DNA of 64,000 nucleotides, taken from contig KV419396.1 in NCBI GenBank assembly GCA_001630475.1, positions 620,001 to 684,000 on the forward strand, written 5' to 3'. The position numbers and the translations under genes were made by a program. The notes beneath the pieces were generated by a model. The model was not told where the DNA came from. It worked only from the letters and a program-made list of their open reading frames with translations, and did not search any database. Source of the DNA: Sistotremastrum niveocremeum HHB9708. Lineage: Eukaryota; Basidiomycota; Agaricomycetes; Sistotremastrales; Sistotremastraceae. This document shows, one piece after another, positions 1 to 11,869 of the stretch (positions are counted from its first letter, which is position 1; every line of letters begins with the position of its first letter).

Positions 1-2154
1 CGGCTTCGAGTTTGTGAGTCTCGTGACAGGTCTCGTTGTGCTTCTCGAAGAACCATTGGGGGATCTGGCATTCGCAGATCCGGCACAGAATTTCAACAGT
101 GCTGATTTGGGATGGCGGGAAGGGAAAGGGAGTAACTGGCTCCAATCCTGTGGTCCGTAACCTGACGGTATCATTGTTGCGTGCATCTGCAGTAGCTTCA
201 ATTTCGCCGTCGCTCGATAGGCCAGAGCCTTCGTCGAGAGGCAGAGGTTCGGGCTCCGAAACGGGTTTGACAACCCACATGGTGTGCGTAGCCGTGCCAT
301 CAAACCTGTCGTACATCAACATGCCATTGCCTTGCATGGATCGATACAGGGGGGCAGAAGAGTCTGAATGTATTCGAAGTTTGAAGTGAACCTCAATGGT
401 CTGAGAGTCATCTTGAAGAAGTTTCTTGTTGGCTTCTCGGAAGAGGTCAACATTGGCAGGATCGATGAGAGTCGAAATTCGAATGTCAGTCATGTCTTCG
501 GGCTCGGTCCTAGTGAGGATGAGAGTGTGTATCGACCATAGGTGGAAGAACATACCCGACCACGAACCACCACGCATCGTTGACCCAAATGAGTTTATCG
601 CCATCTAGATTCAACTCAAGCACAATGTTTGTATTTTGGGCTCGTTCGGCCTGCTGAAGAAGCAGATCGTAATCCTGCGCCAGAGTTTCTTGAGTACTGG
701 GTGCAGGCTCCTCAGGCTTGACAGATTCGTTTCCAGGTTCAGCTTGCTCGCCAGACGTGGGAACACCTTCTTCAGCGGGGCTGAGAGCCTTTTGTTGCTC
801 GTCACGGCTGCGACGCCCGTCGGAATCTCGACGTTCGAGCCCTAGCTTGTTGCTATCGCCTTCGTTGCGCAGAGTCGCGGTGGCACGATCGTCTTCTTCA
901 TCCGCAGGTCTCAAGACGAATGTGAGAGGCTCACCCGCACCTTCTTCGCCTTCGAGACCCTCCTCATCGTCAAAGTTCCAGAACTGCTTTTCAGCCTCCC
1001 ACCACTCAACAACACGGCTCAAACCGGCGACAGCGAGTAGCAATTGGACATACCAGGCGCGGCCATGCCAATCTGGATGTTCGTCCCAAGCTTTGCCGAT
1101 CGATTGAACTTTTTGCACGAGCTGAAGACATGCATTAGGCGTAGAAGTAAGAGTTGAGAGGGGCATATCCAATATATCAGTGCAGAGGGACACGATTGAG
1201 TGCAAGGTCAACATAAAGGGGTCTATGGGGTTATCAACGAGTATGCGAGAAGCACGGCGATTAGGGGAATGGTTCGGAGCACGGGATGGACGGGCAGTAG
1301 GAGACTCTGCAAAGGAAGAGTTGGAAGTCGGAGGGGGTAGGGGAGAACGAGACCTGGAAGTGGAACGGGAAGATGCATTAGAGGGAGTAGGATAAGCAGC
1401 GATATGGATCGTCCGTGAAAGTCGACGAGAAGCGGCACCACCTTGGTTGTTCCACGAAGACGGCAGGTTCGCATTGGATCCGGAAGGGAGCAACGTCTTT
1501 CGGGGAGAGGTGTCGCCATTGGAATGGCCCTGGACTGGCCTGGCGCTGTCGTTGGGAAGGGTGCGGTTTCTACGGAGTGAGACGGGGCTGGATGAGACAG
1601 ACGCTACAAAAAGGGATGTGGAGGTTCAGTAATGGATAGAGCTATATAGAAAAGCATCTACCTCGCCTGGAATGTCGTGTGCTTTCTGGTTCCGCCTCGT
1701 AGCCACCGTCGTCACTGCTGGCGTCGTCGACGGGTTGCTCGGGATCAAGGAGGTGAGATTGGGAGTGAGAGTGAGCCTGACGAGAGGTGTAGACGTAGGG
1801 ATCACGAGTAGGCCGTCTGCTCTCGCGTTCGACCTCGCTGTCGTCTGTGGTGGTTCCGTGGCCAAATGGCTCTCTGCTGCTGTCGTGCTCGCGTAACCTC
1901 TCCTCAAAGAAGGAAGTGATGGCGTTTGTGACCTTTGTCAGCTCTTTGTCGCAGTCCTGCTTTGCGGCTTTGAGACGACGGGTGACATGACGCTTTATGA
2001 AAGGCATGGAGACAGTGTTGGGATTGACATTGTTCGAGTTGCTGAGGTTGGTGGACGAGGAGAGGGAGTTGGATAAGGGGGCGGACGTCGGGAGCGGCGA
2101 TGGGGAGAAGATGAGGGGGGAGGGCGCGTGACGGCGGGGAGGAGGTTCAGTCAT
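1..2154 (-). CDS. rim15: RIM15/Cek1-type AGC protein kinase, N-terminal part (runs off left edge)
   Basis: RIM15 kinases are Greatwall-related AGC kinases that act downstream of TORC1/PKA to drive quiescence entry and stress responses. The window holds only the regulatory N-terminus; the kinase domain must lie beyond base 1. Visible parts, N to C: a helical segment around KQDCDKELTKVTNAI, a long Ser/Arg/Pro-rich region, a PAS-like segment (NIVLELNLDGDKLIWVNDAW, about bases 560-640), then a zinc finger near the left edge (bases about 1-85) that starts CRICECQIP and carries further His/Cys in EKHNETCHETH. PAS followed by this finger is the RIM15 signature. Two introns are supported by GT-AG and frame: 1604-1661 (phase 1) and one near 508-553 (phase 2). 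Start is uncertain: Met at 2154 clears the divergent S18 gene, while in-frame Met codons at 2265 and 2274 would overlap its ATG. Confidence 0.82.
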
Positions 2155-2257
2155 GGATAGCGCATTGACGAAGATGGAGGCGGTATTCAGTCGAGCATCT
2201 TCGACGGCGACCAGGATCGTCCTCAACTCGCTCGGCAATTCCCTCTCCACAGCCTTT

Positions 2258-2851
2258 ATGCTCATCCGTCGCATACACGCCCTGCTCCTCCCCTCCTCAT
2301 CCGCTCGCTACGCCTCCACGTTTATTCCAGAAATAAAGGCCGACGTCGATGCAAGAAAGCAGACGCTAGAAAAGGTCGCCAAGTCGCTCGAAAATGCTGC
2401 TGGTGCGCGGCTCGCTCTACTCCTACGACTTGTACTCTAACAACTTTACACAGAATCAGCGCCTGCTGTTCCGTCTCCCTTTCGAATGTGGACGGTTCGC
2501 AGAATTTATTATGGCTATGCATTGTCGTAACTAGCCCGCCTTCAGAACTATCGCCCAGAGATGCTGAAAAAAGACGGCCGGGACAGCAAGCGGCCGCCGT
2601 ACATTCCGCCTTTGTCCAAGCTGCCAGGCCCCAACGCGCGAGACTCGCGAAGACACGACATATTTCTGCAACTGGGCTTGGATCCCCTTCGCGAGATCAA
2701 TAATGACCAGCTGCTGCGAGGCTATCTTACAAGAATGGGCAAGATGCAGACGCGAGTGACAACCAAGCTCACACAGCGCTCTCAGAGGAAGCTCGGACAG
2801 ACCATCAGACGAGCCAAGAAGATGGGCATTCTCCCAATCTGGAGCAACTAA
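2258..2851 (+). CDS. RSM18: Mitochondrial small-subunit ribosomal protein bS18m
   Basis: This is a component of the mitochondrial 30S-like subunit. The C-terminal exon has the S18 core: the block LTRMGKMQTRVTTKLTQRSQ followed by RKLGQTIRRAKKMGILP matches the bS18 segment that binds rRNA. The N-terminus (MLIRRIHALLLPSSSARYAS) is basic and hydroxylated without acidic residues, as expected of a mitochondrial presequence. Three exons fit: 2258-2402, 2454-2494 (41 nt) and 2546-2851, with 51-nt introns at 2403-2453 and 2495-2545, joining in frame through FRMWT-NYRPEML. The gene is divergent from the RIM15-type kinase and its ATG is inside the longest reading of that gene. Length, about 160 residues, is normal for fungal mitochondrial S18. 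Confidence 0.85.
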
Positions 2852-3130
2852 GCAGATGACTTCTGTTCAGGGCTGGTTGTATTGTTATTGTAATAGAGAT
2901 GAATGGAGCGTGCAGTCATGGGACTAAGAGCAGAGAGGGTCCTCTCCAATCGTTTCCCACCCATGAGGTCGATGAGATCGAGGGCTAAGCCTCTTATCTC
3001 AGGCCACCAACTTTAGAAAATTTGTTCGACTCCATTGGCGTGGGCTAGTCCCGTTCCAGCAACAACTCTGACGAAGAATTCGCGAATATTCAGCGCCTTT
3101 TTCGGCGGCGACAGCGGAGATAATCTCCGG

Positions 3131-5161
3131 ATGATTGCCTCGTTCAGCCTTTGGTCTAGACGATCAGCTCGCAGAACTCTGTCGACAATGGCTACCAGGA
3201 CATACGAAGAGGCAATCACGAAACTGAACACTTTGCAGTCCAACTTTGCCACCTTGGAAGCTGCGCGTCGAGTTGGCGGCGTCAACGAATATGCTATCGC
3301 GGAAACTGAGGAATATCTGGCAAGGATAGGCTATTCTGTGCGTTCGCCCTATCGTCCCGTCCACGACCCTCTTATCTCGATTAGCCCAGTGACCTAAACC
3401 GCCTCAACGTCATTCATGTGACAGGCACGAAAGGAAAGGGTTCTACTTGTGCCTTTGCGACTTCGATACTGCAGCAAGCGAAGCCAAACTGGAACATTGG
3501 TATCTACAGTTGTCGCCAGGTCTTTACTTTTTCTGAGTCGTAACTCGAGGGCTCTACACTTCTCCTCACCTTGTTGCTGTCCGCGAACGCATACGCGTCA
3601 ATGGTGTCCCGATCAGCGAAGAACAGTTCACGAAATATTTCTTCGAAGTATGGGACAGATTAGAGGCAAATGACAAGGTATGTTCAACGGCAGCCCATAC
3701 CCCATGAATTTATGTAACACCTCCCAGAGAGCACGTCCCACTACACCTCCAAAACCCATGTATTTCAAATACCTCACGCTGGTCGCATTCCATGCATTCC
3801 TATCGTTGAAGGTCAGAATTATGCATATATACGTCCATATAGTCTCACCAAAATCTGATCTGTCAGGTGGATGCGACAATACTAGAAGTTGGAGTTGGTG
3901 GGCTATTGGACTGCACTAATGTCGTCCCTAAGCCCATAGTCACTGGTGTCACGGCTCTTGGCTACGATCATGTTGCCGTCCTTGGCAAAACTTTAAGAGA
4001 AATTGCCTTCCAGAAAGGAGGGATATATAAGGTGATCCGTTTAATTAATAGAAGTCTTTGTCTATTGGCTGATCTCTTGGCCAGCCTGGCGTGCCTGCTT
4101 TCAGCGTTCCTCAGCCACCAGAAGCTTTGGAAAGTGTCAAAAAGCAAGCGATTGATCGTCAGGTGTGTTACATGCCCGTTTAAGAAGCAACATTGTTGAG
4201 CAATTGAGATTGTAGGCGTCTAGCTTCACAGTGACGCCAAGTCTTCCTGCTTTGTCTTCTCTCAGACTGGGTGGGCCACCCTTTGTTATTCCGGCATTTT
4301 GCGACTTATACGGGCTGTAGGACTTGCGGGAAAGCATCAAGTACAAAACGCTACACTAGCTGTATATCTATGCCATGCATTCTTGCAGTCTGTCGATGAA
4401 GACGCCACACGACCGCCTATAGAGCCTCAGCTTCCTCAAGATTTCGTCAAAGGTCTCGAGAATGCGAAGTGGCCCGGCCGCTGTCAGAAAATAAAAGATC
4501 CAAAGCATGAACTGATCACATGGTGTCTTGACGGGGCACACACGACTGAAAGTCTCACTTGCTGTGCAGAATGGTATATCAATCCTGAGGTGGCATTGCA
4601 AGATCGGTACATGTCATCCATCCTCCAAATATCCGTAATCTCAGGTTCCACCTTCAGATCTGCAACTCGTGTCCTGATATTCAATTGCACCAACGGCCGG
4701 ACTGGGGAAGAATTCCTCTCACAAATTCTCGCGACTATCTCTTCTCAACTTACCCTGCTCCAAGAGGATGCTAGTGCCCATGGCGTAGGGTGGTTCAATC
4801 ACGTCATCTTCTGCACCAATGTTACCTACGCCGATGGCGCCTCCAAGGGTGGTTCGTTGTCCAATTCCTTATGTGACCATCTGACTGCATACGCCGAAAT
4901 CTAGACCTCCACAATAACACAGTAGACCACAAGAATCTCGAGCAACTCGGGACACAACACGCATTGGCCGACGCATGGGCGAAATTGGTACCCGAATTCA
5001 ATAGGGATCACATCCACGTCCTTCCATCTATACAGCATACCGTGGAATTAGTCCACATCCTTGTGACGCCTGCTACTCCAGCCCAGGTCCTGGTAACAGG
5101 AAGCTTACATCTCGTGGGAGGCGTGATCGAAGCCGCCGGACTCTCAGAGGTCGCATTATGA
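3131..5161 (+). CDS. MET7: Folylpolyglutamate synthase (mitochondrial/cytosolic)
   Basis: It adds gamma-linked glutamates to tetrahydrofolate using ATP, which retains folates in cells and supports methionine and mitochondrial one-carbon metabolism. Exon 2 carries the Mur-ligase P-loop [16 protein letters not shown]; next come [19 protein letters not shown] (folate-binding loop), [13 protein letters not shown], the metal/omega region around [20 protein letters not shown], and [11 protein letters not shown] in the C-terminal glutamate-binding domain. About eight short introns are needed; the first is 3338-3384 (47 nt). The last exon ends [11 protein letters not shown]. Two in-frame Met codons matter: 3131 opens an Arg/Ser-rich presequence-like stretch ([19 protein letters not shown]) and 3188 starts MATRTYEEA, the conserved cytosolic start, suggesting dual targeting. 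Full length for the family. Confidence 0.92.
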
Positions 5162-5330
5162 GCTTTGCGTGGGCGACTATACTCGTCATATACTCCTGTG
5201 TGCTATAGAAAAGTGCGGTCTGCTCCGCTCCACCGTGGATTCTCATCTTCTTTTGGTTCGATTCCGCGTGGGCATCATTCCATAGAAATTGATACACTAT
5301 ATAATTAGGTCAATATTAATCGATCTTGAT

Positions 5331-7389
5331 TTATGACGAATGCAGCCCCACCTCCTTATCAAGAAATTCTTTGAGTTTGATCTTCAGGCCTTGGTCAGGG
5401 AAGCCAGCTGCAGACGCCTTTTCCAAAAATAGATCGAAAGGGAGGGGCTTGGAGTGGGTCAAATCAGCCTGTTGTCAAAGTGTGATCGGGAAAAACAAGC
5501 AACCTCATAACGCAGAATGCGCAGGTACAGCTCAGTGTCTGCGATTATTGACTCTCGTAGTTGGCGATGCAAATCTGCTTCAGGGATCTCATCGGCATTC
5601 TTCTTCTTTCTTGCTATTTTCTTTGGGCGAACAGTCGCTAGTTCCGGGGATTGTGATTTTGCTGCTTTCTTTCTCTTGCTCGAAGGTGAAGATGTCGCTG
5701 TCTTCGTAGTGTTAACCTCTTGGAAATCTTGTTCGGAGTGTATAAGAGCGGCGGTGACAAGCCTGGGAAGCATTTATTAGGGGTCCAGCTGCTTTTGAGT
5801 ATGTATAAAACCCACGAAGGGGAGTGAATAATAGTGCTGGTCCCAGGAAAATCCTGCCCATCCCAATGCAGAATTCCGTCTTCAACTCCATAATTCATGT
5901 TATCATAATCGTCGTGGTAGAGTTCGTTGTTGGCATATTCCGATAAATTAGTTGTGGCGAGTCCCTCGACTCGCGCGGGTGAGGTTTTATGAGGAGAGGA
6001 TGGTATTGAGCTTGATGGAGATTGAAGGCGGAGCGCAGAGAATCCCTTCGTCTTCTCAGACCCTTTCGGTATAATTTTCAAAAAAACTCACGAAATCATC
6101 GTCATGGTAGGCGGTATCCGACTCCTCTCTTCTGGCCTTGTCAAGGAGTGCCGTCCCAGGTAGTCTAGACCCAGTCAGCCTGTTCCCGAGGTTGCTGCTC
6201 CCAAATGCTTGCGTCGAGGGCATCATGGGAATAGTCTCCGCATTCAACCGGGGAGTTTCGACAGCTCGCTTTCTTGCAAAGGTAGACGAAGTCAATATAT
6301 TGACCAATACGTTGGCGTGAGTTTGAAGATGACTTGATCCAAATGCCTGAGTCGAGGGTGGAATAGGAATGTCCGAGGTTTGACCCGAATCGGTTCCATC
6401 ATCGAACGGGAGACTGTTAACTGAGTGACTTATGTAGGGAGGTTTGGCGGTAGATGAGGTTTCTACAGGTGCGGATGGGCCAAGAAGGGCTTGTGCTCTT
6501 TCGCGAATAAAGTCATGAGCAACATTCGTGCTCTTGATACTTGCCTTCGTTTTGGTTCCTTTCCCTTTTTCCGTTGAAACGCCCACAACATCTTCAAGCA
6601 GAGTGCGTTTTGAAAGAAGGGATGAGGGACCTGCAAGGACGGGAGCTGCAGCTTCTGCAGCTTCCATGATTTGCTGACGTATCAAGACGCCGACAGTCTC
6701 ATCCTCAAGGCGATGTTTCCGGGCACACCGACGGATATGCAGCAACTTTTGATCAGTTGTTTTCCGGGAAGTCCACTTGGCCCCACACGAAACGCATCGA
6801 TCGAGCTTGCTCATAGTTGCGTTGGAGACATCAAAATTTGAGGCCTGGTTTTTGATTGGTTTCACCAGGGGTTTTGTGACGGCTGCGGGGGTTACTGAGC
6901 GTTTTCCAGGGTTTGACGGTGGCGGAAACGCAGGTGGGTCCGCCTGAAATGAAAATCGATTGGACAACATGCGCGAGAATGTGGAAGGTTCAGGGGGAGT
7001 CGCAGGCATGTCTGCTGGCGGGACAATCAGAGATGAGCTGATATCGGTTGGATCGGTGGATGAGATGGAAATAACGGCATTCGACGTATTTCCTGGAGTC
7101 TCTCAGTTAGAGGGAGCCAAGGCGTCTGATAAGATAAAATATTACCTTTGGGGCTCAGGGGTGTTTCAAACGGGACACCGCACTGCTGGAGGGGCTCACC
7201 TGCATTCGGGCCCCTAGCGGAAAGAGTATCTAATGGTTGGGTCGGGTAATTCTCTTGATTTGATTTGGCTGCTCGTTTCTTCTCCTTTTGGAGTCGTCGA
7301 GCTTCTTGCCTCTCGGGCTCTGAATCGTCCACAGCACTAAGATCATGGACGACGGGTTCGCGTGTCGTCCGGTACTGTAGATGATGCAT
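5331..7389 (-). CDS. SLX4: SLX4-like structure-specific endonuclease subunit
   Basis: SLX4 is the scaffold that activates the SLX1 nuclease on branched DNA and helps resolve replication and recombination intermediates in the nucleus. The evidence is the C-terminal domain: an ADTELYLRILRYE segment followed by a conserved tail ending LKIKLKEFLDKEVGLHSS, which matches the SLX1-binding C-terminal domain of fungal SLX4 proteins. The middle is long, basic/Ser-rich and disordered, with a duplicated MPSTQAFGSS / PPSTQAFGSS motif. A CVSCGAKW...HIRRC block (C-x2-C-x15-H-x3-C, near 6720-6800) looks like a UBZ4-type ubiquitin-binding finger. Start 7389 (MHHLQYRTTREP) was chosen over an upstream Met at 7491 because it leads directly into the HDLSAVDDSEPERQEARR block. 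Several introns; divergent from the importin gene. Confidence 0.75.
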
Positions 7390-7615
7390 TGTGGAAAATC
7401 GCGTCGCAAAAAGAGCGTGGTTATGGCTTGAATAGACTGTTGGTTTTAGACAAGATCTGGAGACGAGGAGCTCGAACGCGACGCGTCTCATTCACGTTCC
7501 GCAAACAAATACAAACAGGACAGATATTAAGACGCCCTTTCTCCTCGCAATGCTTGTTCTCTTCCTTGACCTTCTCCTTTAATTTGTTGTAACCATAAAT
7601 CGCAATAAATTCTTC

Positions 7616-10600
7616 ATGGTCAAGCCTCCGACGAACGGCACTGATCAGCCAGTCCCACCGGATCAGATTCTGCAAGCTCTGGTCGATGCAACCTCTCAGG
7701 ACCCAGCGCTCTTGAAGTCTTCGGCAGAACGCCTGAAAGCTTATGCTGACCATCCCGGGACATGGGATGTTATATATACCGCAGCCTCATACAGAGATCT
7801 CGCTCTACACGTTCGTCAAATGGCCATCATCCAGTTCAAAAATGGAGCCATAACTCGTTGGAGGTCTCGAAAGTAAATGTGGCACTCTCTGGCGAATGGG
7901 TCACTTTCTTATATCAAATAGATATCTGTCCGACGATCAACGCGCGAATATACGAACCAAAGCTCTGACTTTTCTGGACGAGACAGACGATATCGTATGG
8001 TGCTTTCCTTTTTCACGCGTGCCGGATGCTTAAGTGACTCGAGATCGCTGATTGCAACGCTGTCATCGTTTCCAAAATCGCACGTGCGGATTATCCAACT
8101 CTATGGTCTGGTTTTCTTCCTACTATACGTCCGCTTGTCATTCACAATCCTTATAGGCCTACGCTCATTGCGCAGCTTTCCACCGTTCTCTCTGCACAGG
8201 CTCAGCAGAGATTTGCCACGCCTGTTATAGACATGGCCAATACTCTTGTCTTGAGACGGGCTCTTAAGACACTTTCTCTAATTACTAAAGAGTTTGCAGC
8301 AATGAAAATGTTGACTGGAGTCAGGACTATGTCAAAAGTGAATGTTTCCGATCGTCATCAAATGAAGCAGAAAAGCGCTGACTTAGCCTCTTAAAGATCA
8401 TCTCAGATCTTCATCCCTTAATGATTTCACAATATTCTCAGTTCTCAACCAGCTTCCAATCGCGTTTCAGTCTCGAGACACTCGAAGACCAACAGTTGCT
8501 CTTAGACATCACTCTCGCGCATTCTATCTTCAAATCTCTCTCTCACATGATGACTTGGTTATGGTTGAAAGTCGACAAAGCCGAGTTCGCCAGCATGCAA
8601 CAATCGGTCCGGATGTTTGCCTTGCTTGCTCTATCGAATGCTCAATCTTGTAGCTTCTTGACTTCTTCCAAGGTTGTGTAAATCAAGTCACCACTATCGT
8701 GGGAGCCAGACTGCTTGTCTTGAAGGCTCTCAAGGATACTGGCTTAGCTCCTTCTCAGGCAGCCGCGCAATGCCTTAACATGCTCAATAAGCACATTCTG
8801 GCGTTCGGGAAGATGTTTCGAAAATGGTACGTTCCGATGTTATAACTTGGAGTGGAGCTCACCAGTTTATTTTTTGCTTGTAATAGGCAGAAGACTTCGT
8901 CTTCGCGTTTTGTAAAACTCCCCTCGTGCTCACAGCTGGTCCTGTATTATTGGGGTCTCGTGGAGCAAGCTGCCAATGGAACTGGCGAAGATATCGACGG
9001 TAAGCTGATATGTGGTTCTATTTCCTGTTGAGATCTAAGATTTGCATGAGATTCATCGACAGTCCTCTTCCCCGTGCGACTTTTGGTACAAGCAATGTCC
9101 ATATTCAAGGAGAGCTTGAAGGAATGGTCTCCTATTCGCAAGACGAATGCAGAGCAGATAGGTACGGCTCTGTGAGTCCAGTCAAACATGTTCTGATTCC
9201 TCTACTACTTACAGGCGAAGTGTTGAGCCAAGACTTTGTGGAAAAATCTGTGACACTATTGATCACGCGGTTTATTCCGCTCACTCCGGTAGATCTCGAG
9301 AAGTGGTCAGAAGATCCTGAAGAATGGAACAACGAGGAGGACAAAGACGCCGATTCCTACGAGTATGAGTTAAGAGTGAGAGTTGTTTCCTTCCTTTGAG
9401 TCCGTGCATTGACACCCGAAAAGCCTTGCAGTGAAAGAGTACTGTTGACCTTGACGGTTCAATACCGTCACTTTGCCGTCCCGCTGATCTTGGCGGCATT
9501 TAACCAAGTGAAAGGTATCTTTCTATTCCGCAAATTGAGAATCTGCCTAATCAGTGTAATGATCAACAGGCACCACTGCCAATGACTTGCAGGGTATCGT
9601 GCAGAAGGAGACCATGTACTGCGTCGTAGGCCGCTGCGCTTCCCGCTTGAGAGGGGAAATTGATTTTGAGAGCTGGCTTCGCGATCAGCTGGTTCCTGAG
9701 GCTCAACAATCAGATCCTAAGTACATGGAATATACACCTTAGCGGATTAACGACTGATCACGTACGGGAACAGTTATCGAGTTCTCAAAAGACGAATCTC
9801 TTGGACAGTAGGACGGTGGGTTGCCGAAGGAAGTTCAACAACAACGCAGGTTTCAAGCACCACCTGGGAGCTTCTCACTCATCTCTTGTGCGACCGAGGC
9901 ACTGGTTCCGACACGATTGTCAGGCTAGCGGCTGCTGTGGCAATCCGTGAAGTTGTCGATGTTAGTCCTCTCGGCGACTTCCGCTTGGCCTCGCTAATGT
10001 GTCAGTATACCTGATGTTAGGCAGTCGACTTCAAATTCGACACTTTCGCTCCATTCTTGCGCCCGGTCGTTGAAGGTCTTCTTCAGATAATCGAGGAAGT
10101 TGATACACTACAAAGCAAAAGAAAAGCATCCGACAGTCTCAACGTTGTGATAACGCAGGCGAAATTGCACGTAAGTCGTCACTATCCTTGTGTCTGCTCG
10201 TGACTGCACTGCCACTTAGATTGTGCCTTTTATGCATCTGATCGCACAACGTCTGCCAGCTCTGTGTAAGTTGTTATTGGTCGCTTACTGCCGTTGTTGA
10301 TCAATACCTTCAGGGACGGAGGCGGATACTCAGGGAGATTACCTTTTCAAGGCCTCAATCCTCACGACCATGACCCAACTAGTGAACGTAAGTCGTTCAC
10401 ATGTCATTTTCCGAACAAGACACATCTTTAACTTGATTTATAGGCTACACAAGAAAGTTCAAGTACGTTGACATCCGTGGTGGTATCTTTCATAACAGAA
10501 GCGATGTCACCAAATGTAGGATGATTTTTATCATCGATATCCCGCACCTGAATGTTCTTTTGCACACAGAACAGAGTTCAATTGGACAATGAAGGATTCC

Positions 10601-11754
10601 AGCTGTGGACCGCGGCTGTTCGCAACTCTACAAGCCTTGCTCCGGCCCACGGCGAACGTGGTCTTTTTGATCTCTTTCCGGAGTGCATCGTTATTCTATC
10701 TGAAAACTTGGATGTCCTTGGATCGGCACTTGGCATAGCAGAAGCCTATATTCTGCTCGATCCTTCTCTGGTTCTTGGCGTAAGTTTCTTTTCTTTTACG
10801 ATGTACGGTCTTGACACCTGGACACCAGAGGTACTGCCACGAGCTCTTCTCTGCCTACGTTTCTGCGATTTCAAAAATTGCTACCGCCAATATCAAAGAG
10901 ATAATTCTTTCGCTCAACTTGATCGTCCAACTTGCTCCATCCACGTTGTGGGCTCAGGCGATGCACACTTCGGGTCTCTTCGCTTTGATGGTTCAGAATA
11001 TCATTGAAGACCATCAAAGCCCAGATCTGATAACCCATTACTTATTTGTTTTCGCAAGAATAGTGCTACAGGATCCCTCGACGTTTTTGCAGCTGATTAG
11101 TGCCACTGCTGCTTTGAAGAATGTCGTGGAAGAGATTATATTCAATGGACTGCTGGATCAATGGAGAGGCAAAGTTGGTGCTGACTCTATGCTCTCTTTT
11201 ACTATCTCATCGTTTCCAGTACGACAACATTGCAGAAATCAGAAACTGCAAGTTATCGGCACTAGGACTGGCAAGCCTCGTCGGAACTGGTCACCCCGTA
11301 GTCCTCGATCGCCTTGGCACGGATATATTCGATCTATGGATGGAATGTTTTGGGATACTTGAGGAATCATTGCCGCCTTCAACACAAATGGAGTAAGATC
11401 TTGCGCACTACTGCCGTTTTGGAATGGTTGATTGAACTCATATCTAGCAAGCCACTCATTCTGCATTGGCAGGTTGATGGTGTTTCTGACCCTGAGTTGC
11501 GGCACAGTGATGGAACACTGGAAGAGCAACGCCGTAGACAGGTGCGTTTGGGAGACAATGGCATGCTCGGTCTAACGTCGTTGCAGTTGGCGTCTCGCGA
11601 TCCTGTTCAAACTACCAAACTCACCGCATTCATTGCCGCTAAACTGCAAGAAGCACAAGCGGTCTGCGGAGGCCCAGATGTCTTCCAAGCCAAATTTTTG
11701 GGCAAAGTCAATGCCGACGTCATTCGCGACCTTCAAGCAGAACTCGCCAAGTAA
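7616..11754 (+). CDS. KAP120: Importin-11/Kap120-type karyopherin beta
   Basis: This is a nuclear transport receptor of the importin-beta family that binds Ran-GTP and carries cargo through nuclear pores; Kap120 in yeast also supports 60S ribosome export. The N-terminus (ILQALVDATSQDPALLKSSA, then HPGTWDVIYTAASYRDLALH) is the importin N-terminal repeat, and RQMAIIQFKNGAITRW is the conserved second-helix motif seen in importin-11. The rest is helical HEAT-like sequence split among about 18 short exons, e.g. the acidic WSEDPEEWNNEEDKDADSYE segment near 9300-9370, typical of importin-11. It ends FLGKVNADVIRDLQAELAK. The coding span of about 4.1 kb, roughly 1,000 residues after introns, fits the family. 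I did not resolve every intron. Confidence 0.85.
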
Positions 11755-11869
11755 TCAGATCGCTGCTTTCTTGCTTTCTCGAGCCTCATTTCTGCACATC
11801 ATCATTGCTACACTCCCATCTTGTTGTCATCCACGCTAATATCTTGCTTACTAATAATACACACTACAT

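Noticed and set aside
5245-5270. T-loop-like GGTTCGATTCC suggesting a tRNA
   Set aside because: The flanking bases do not form a T-stem and no D-arm, anticodon arm or acceptor stem is present upstream.
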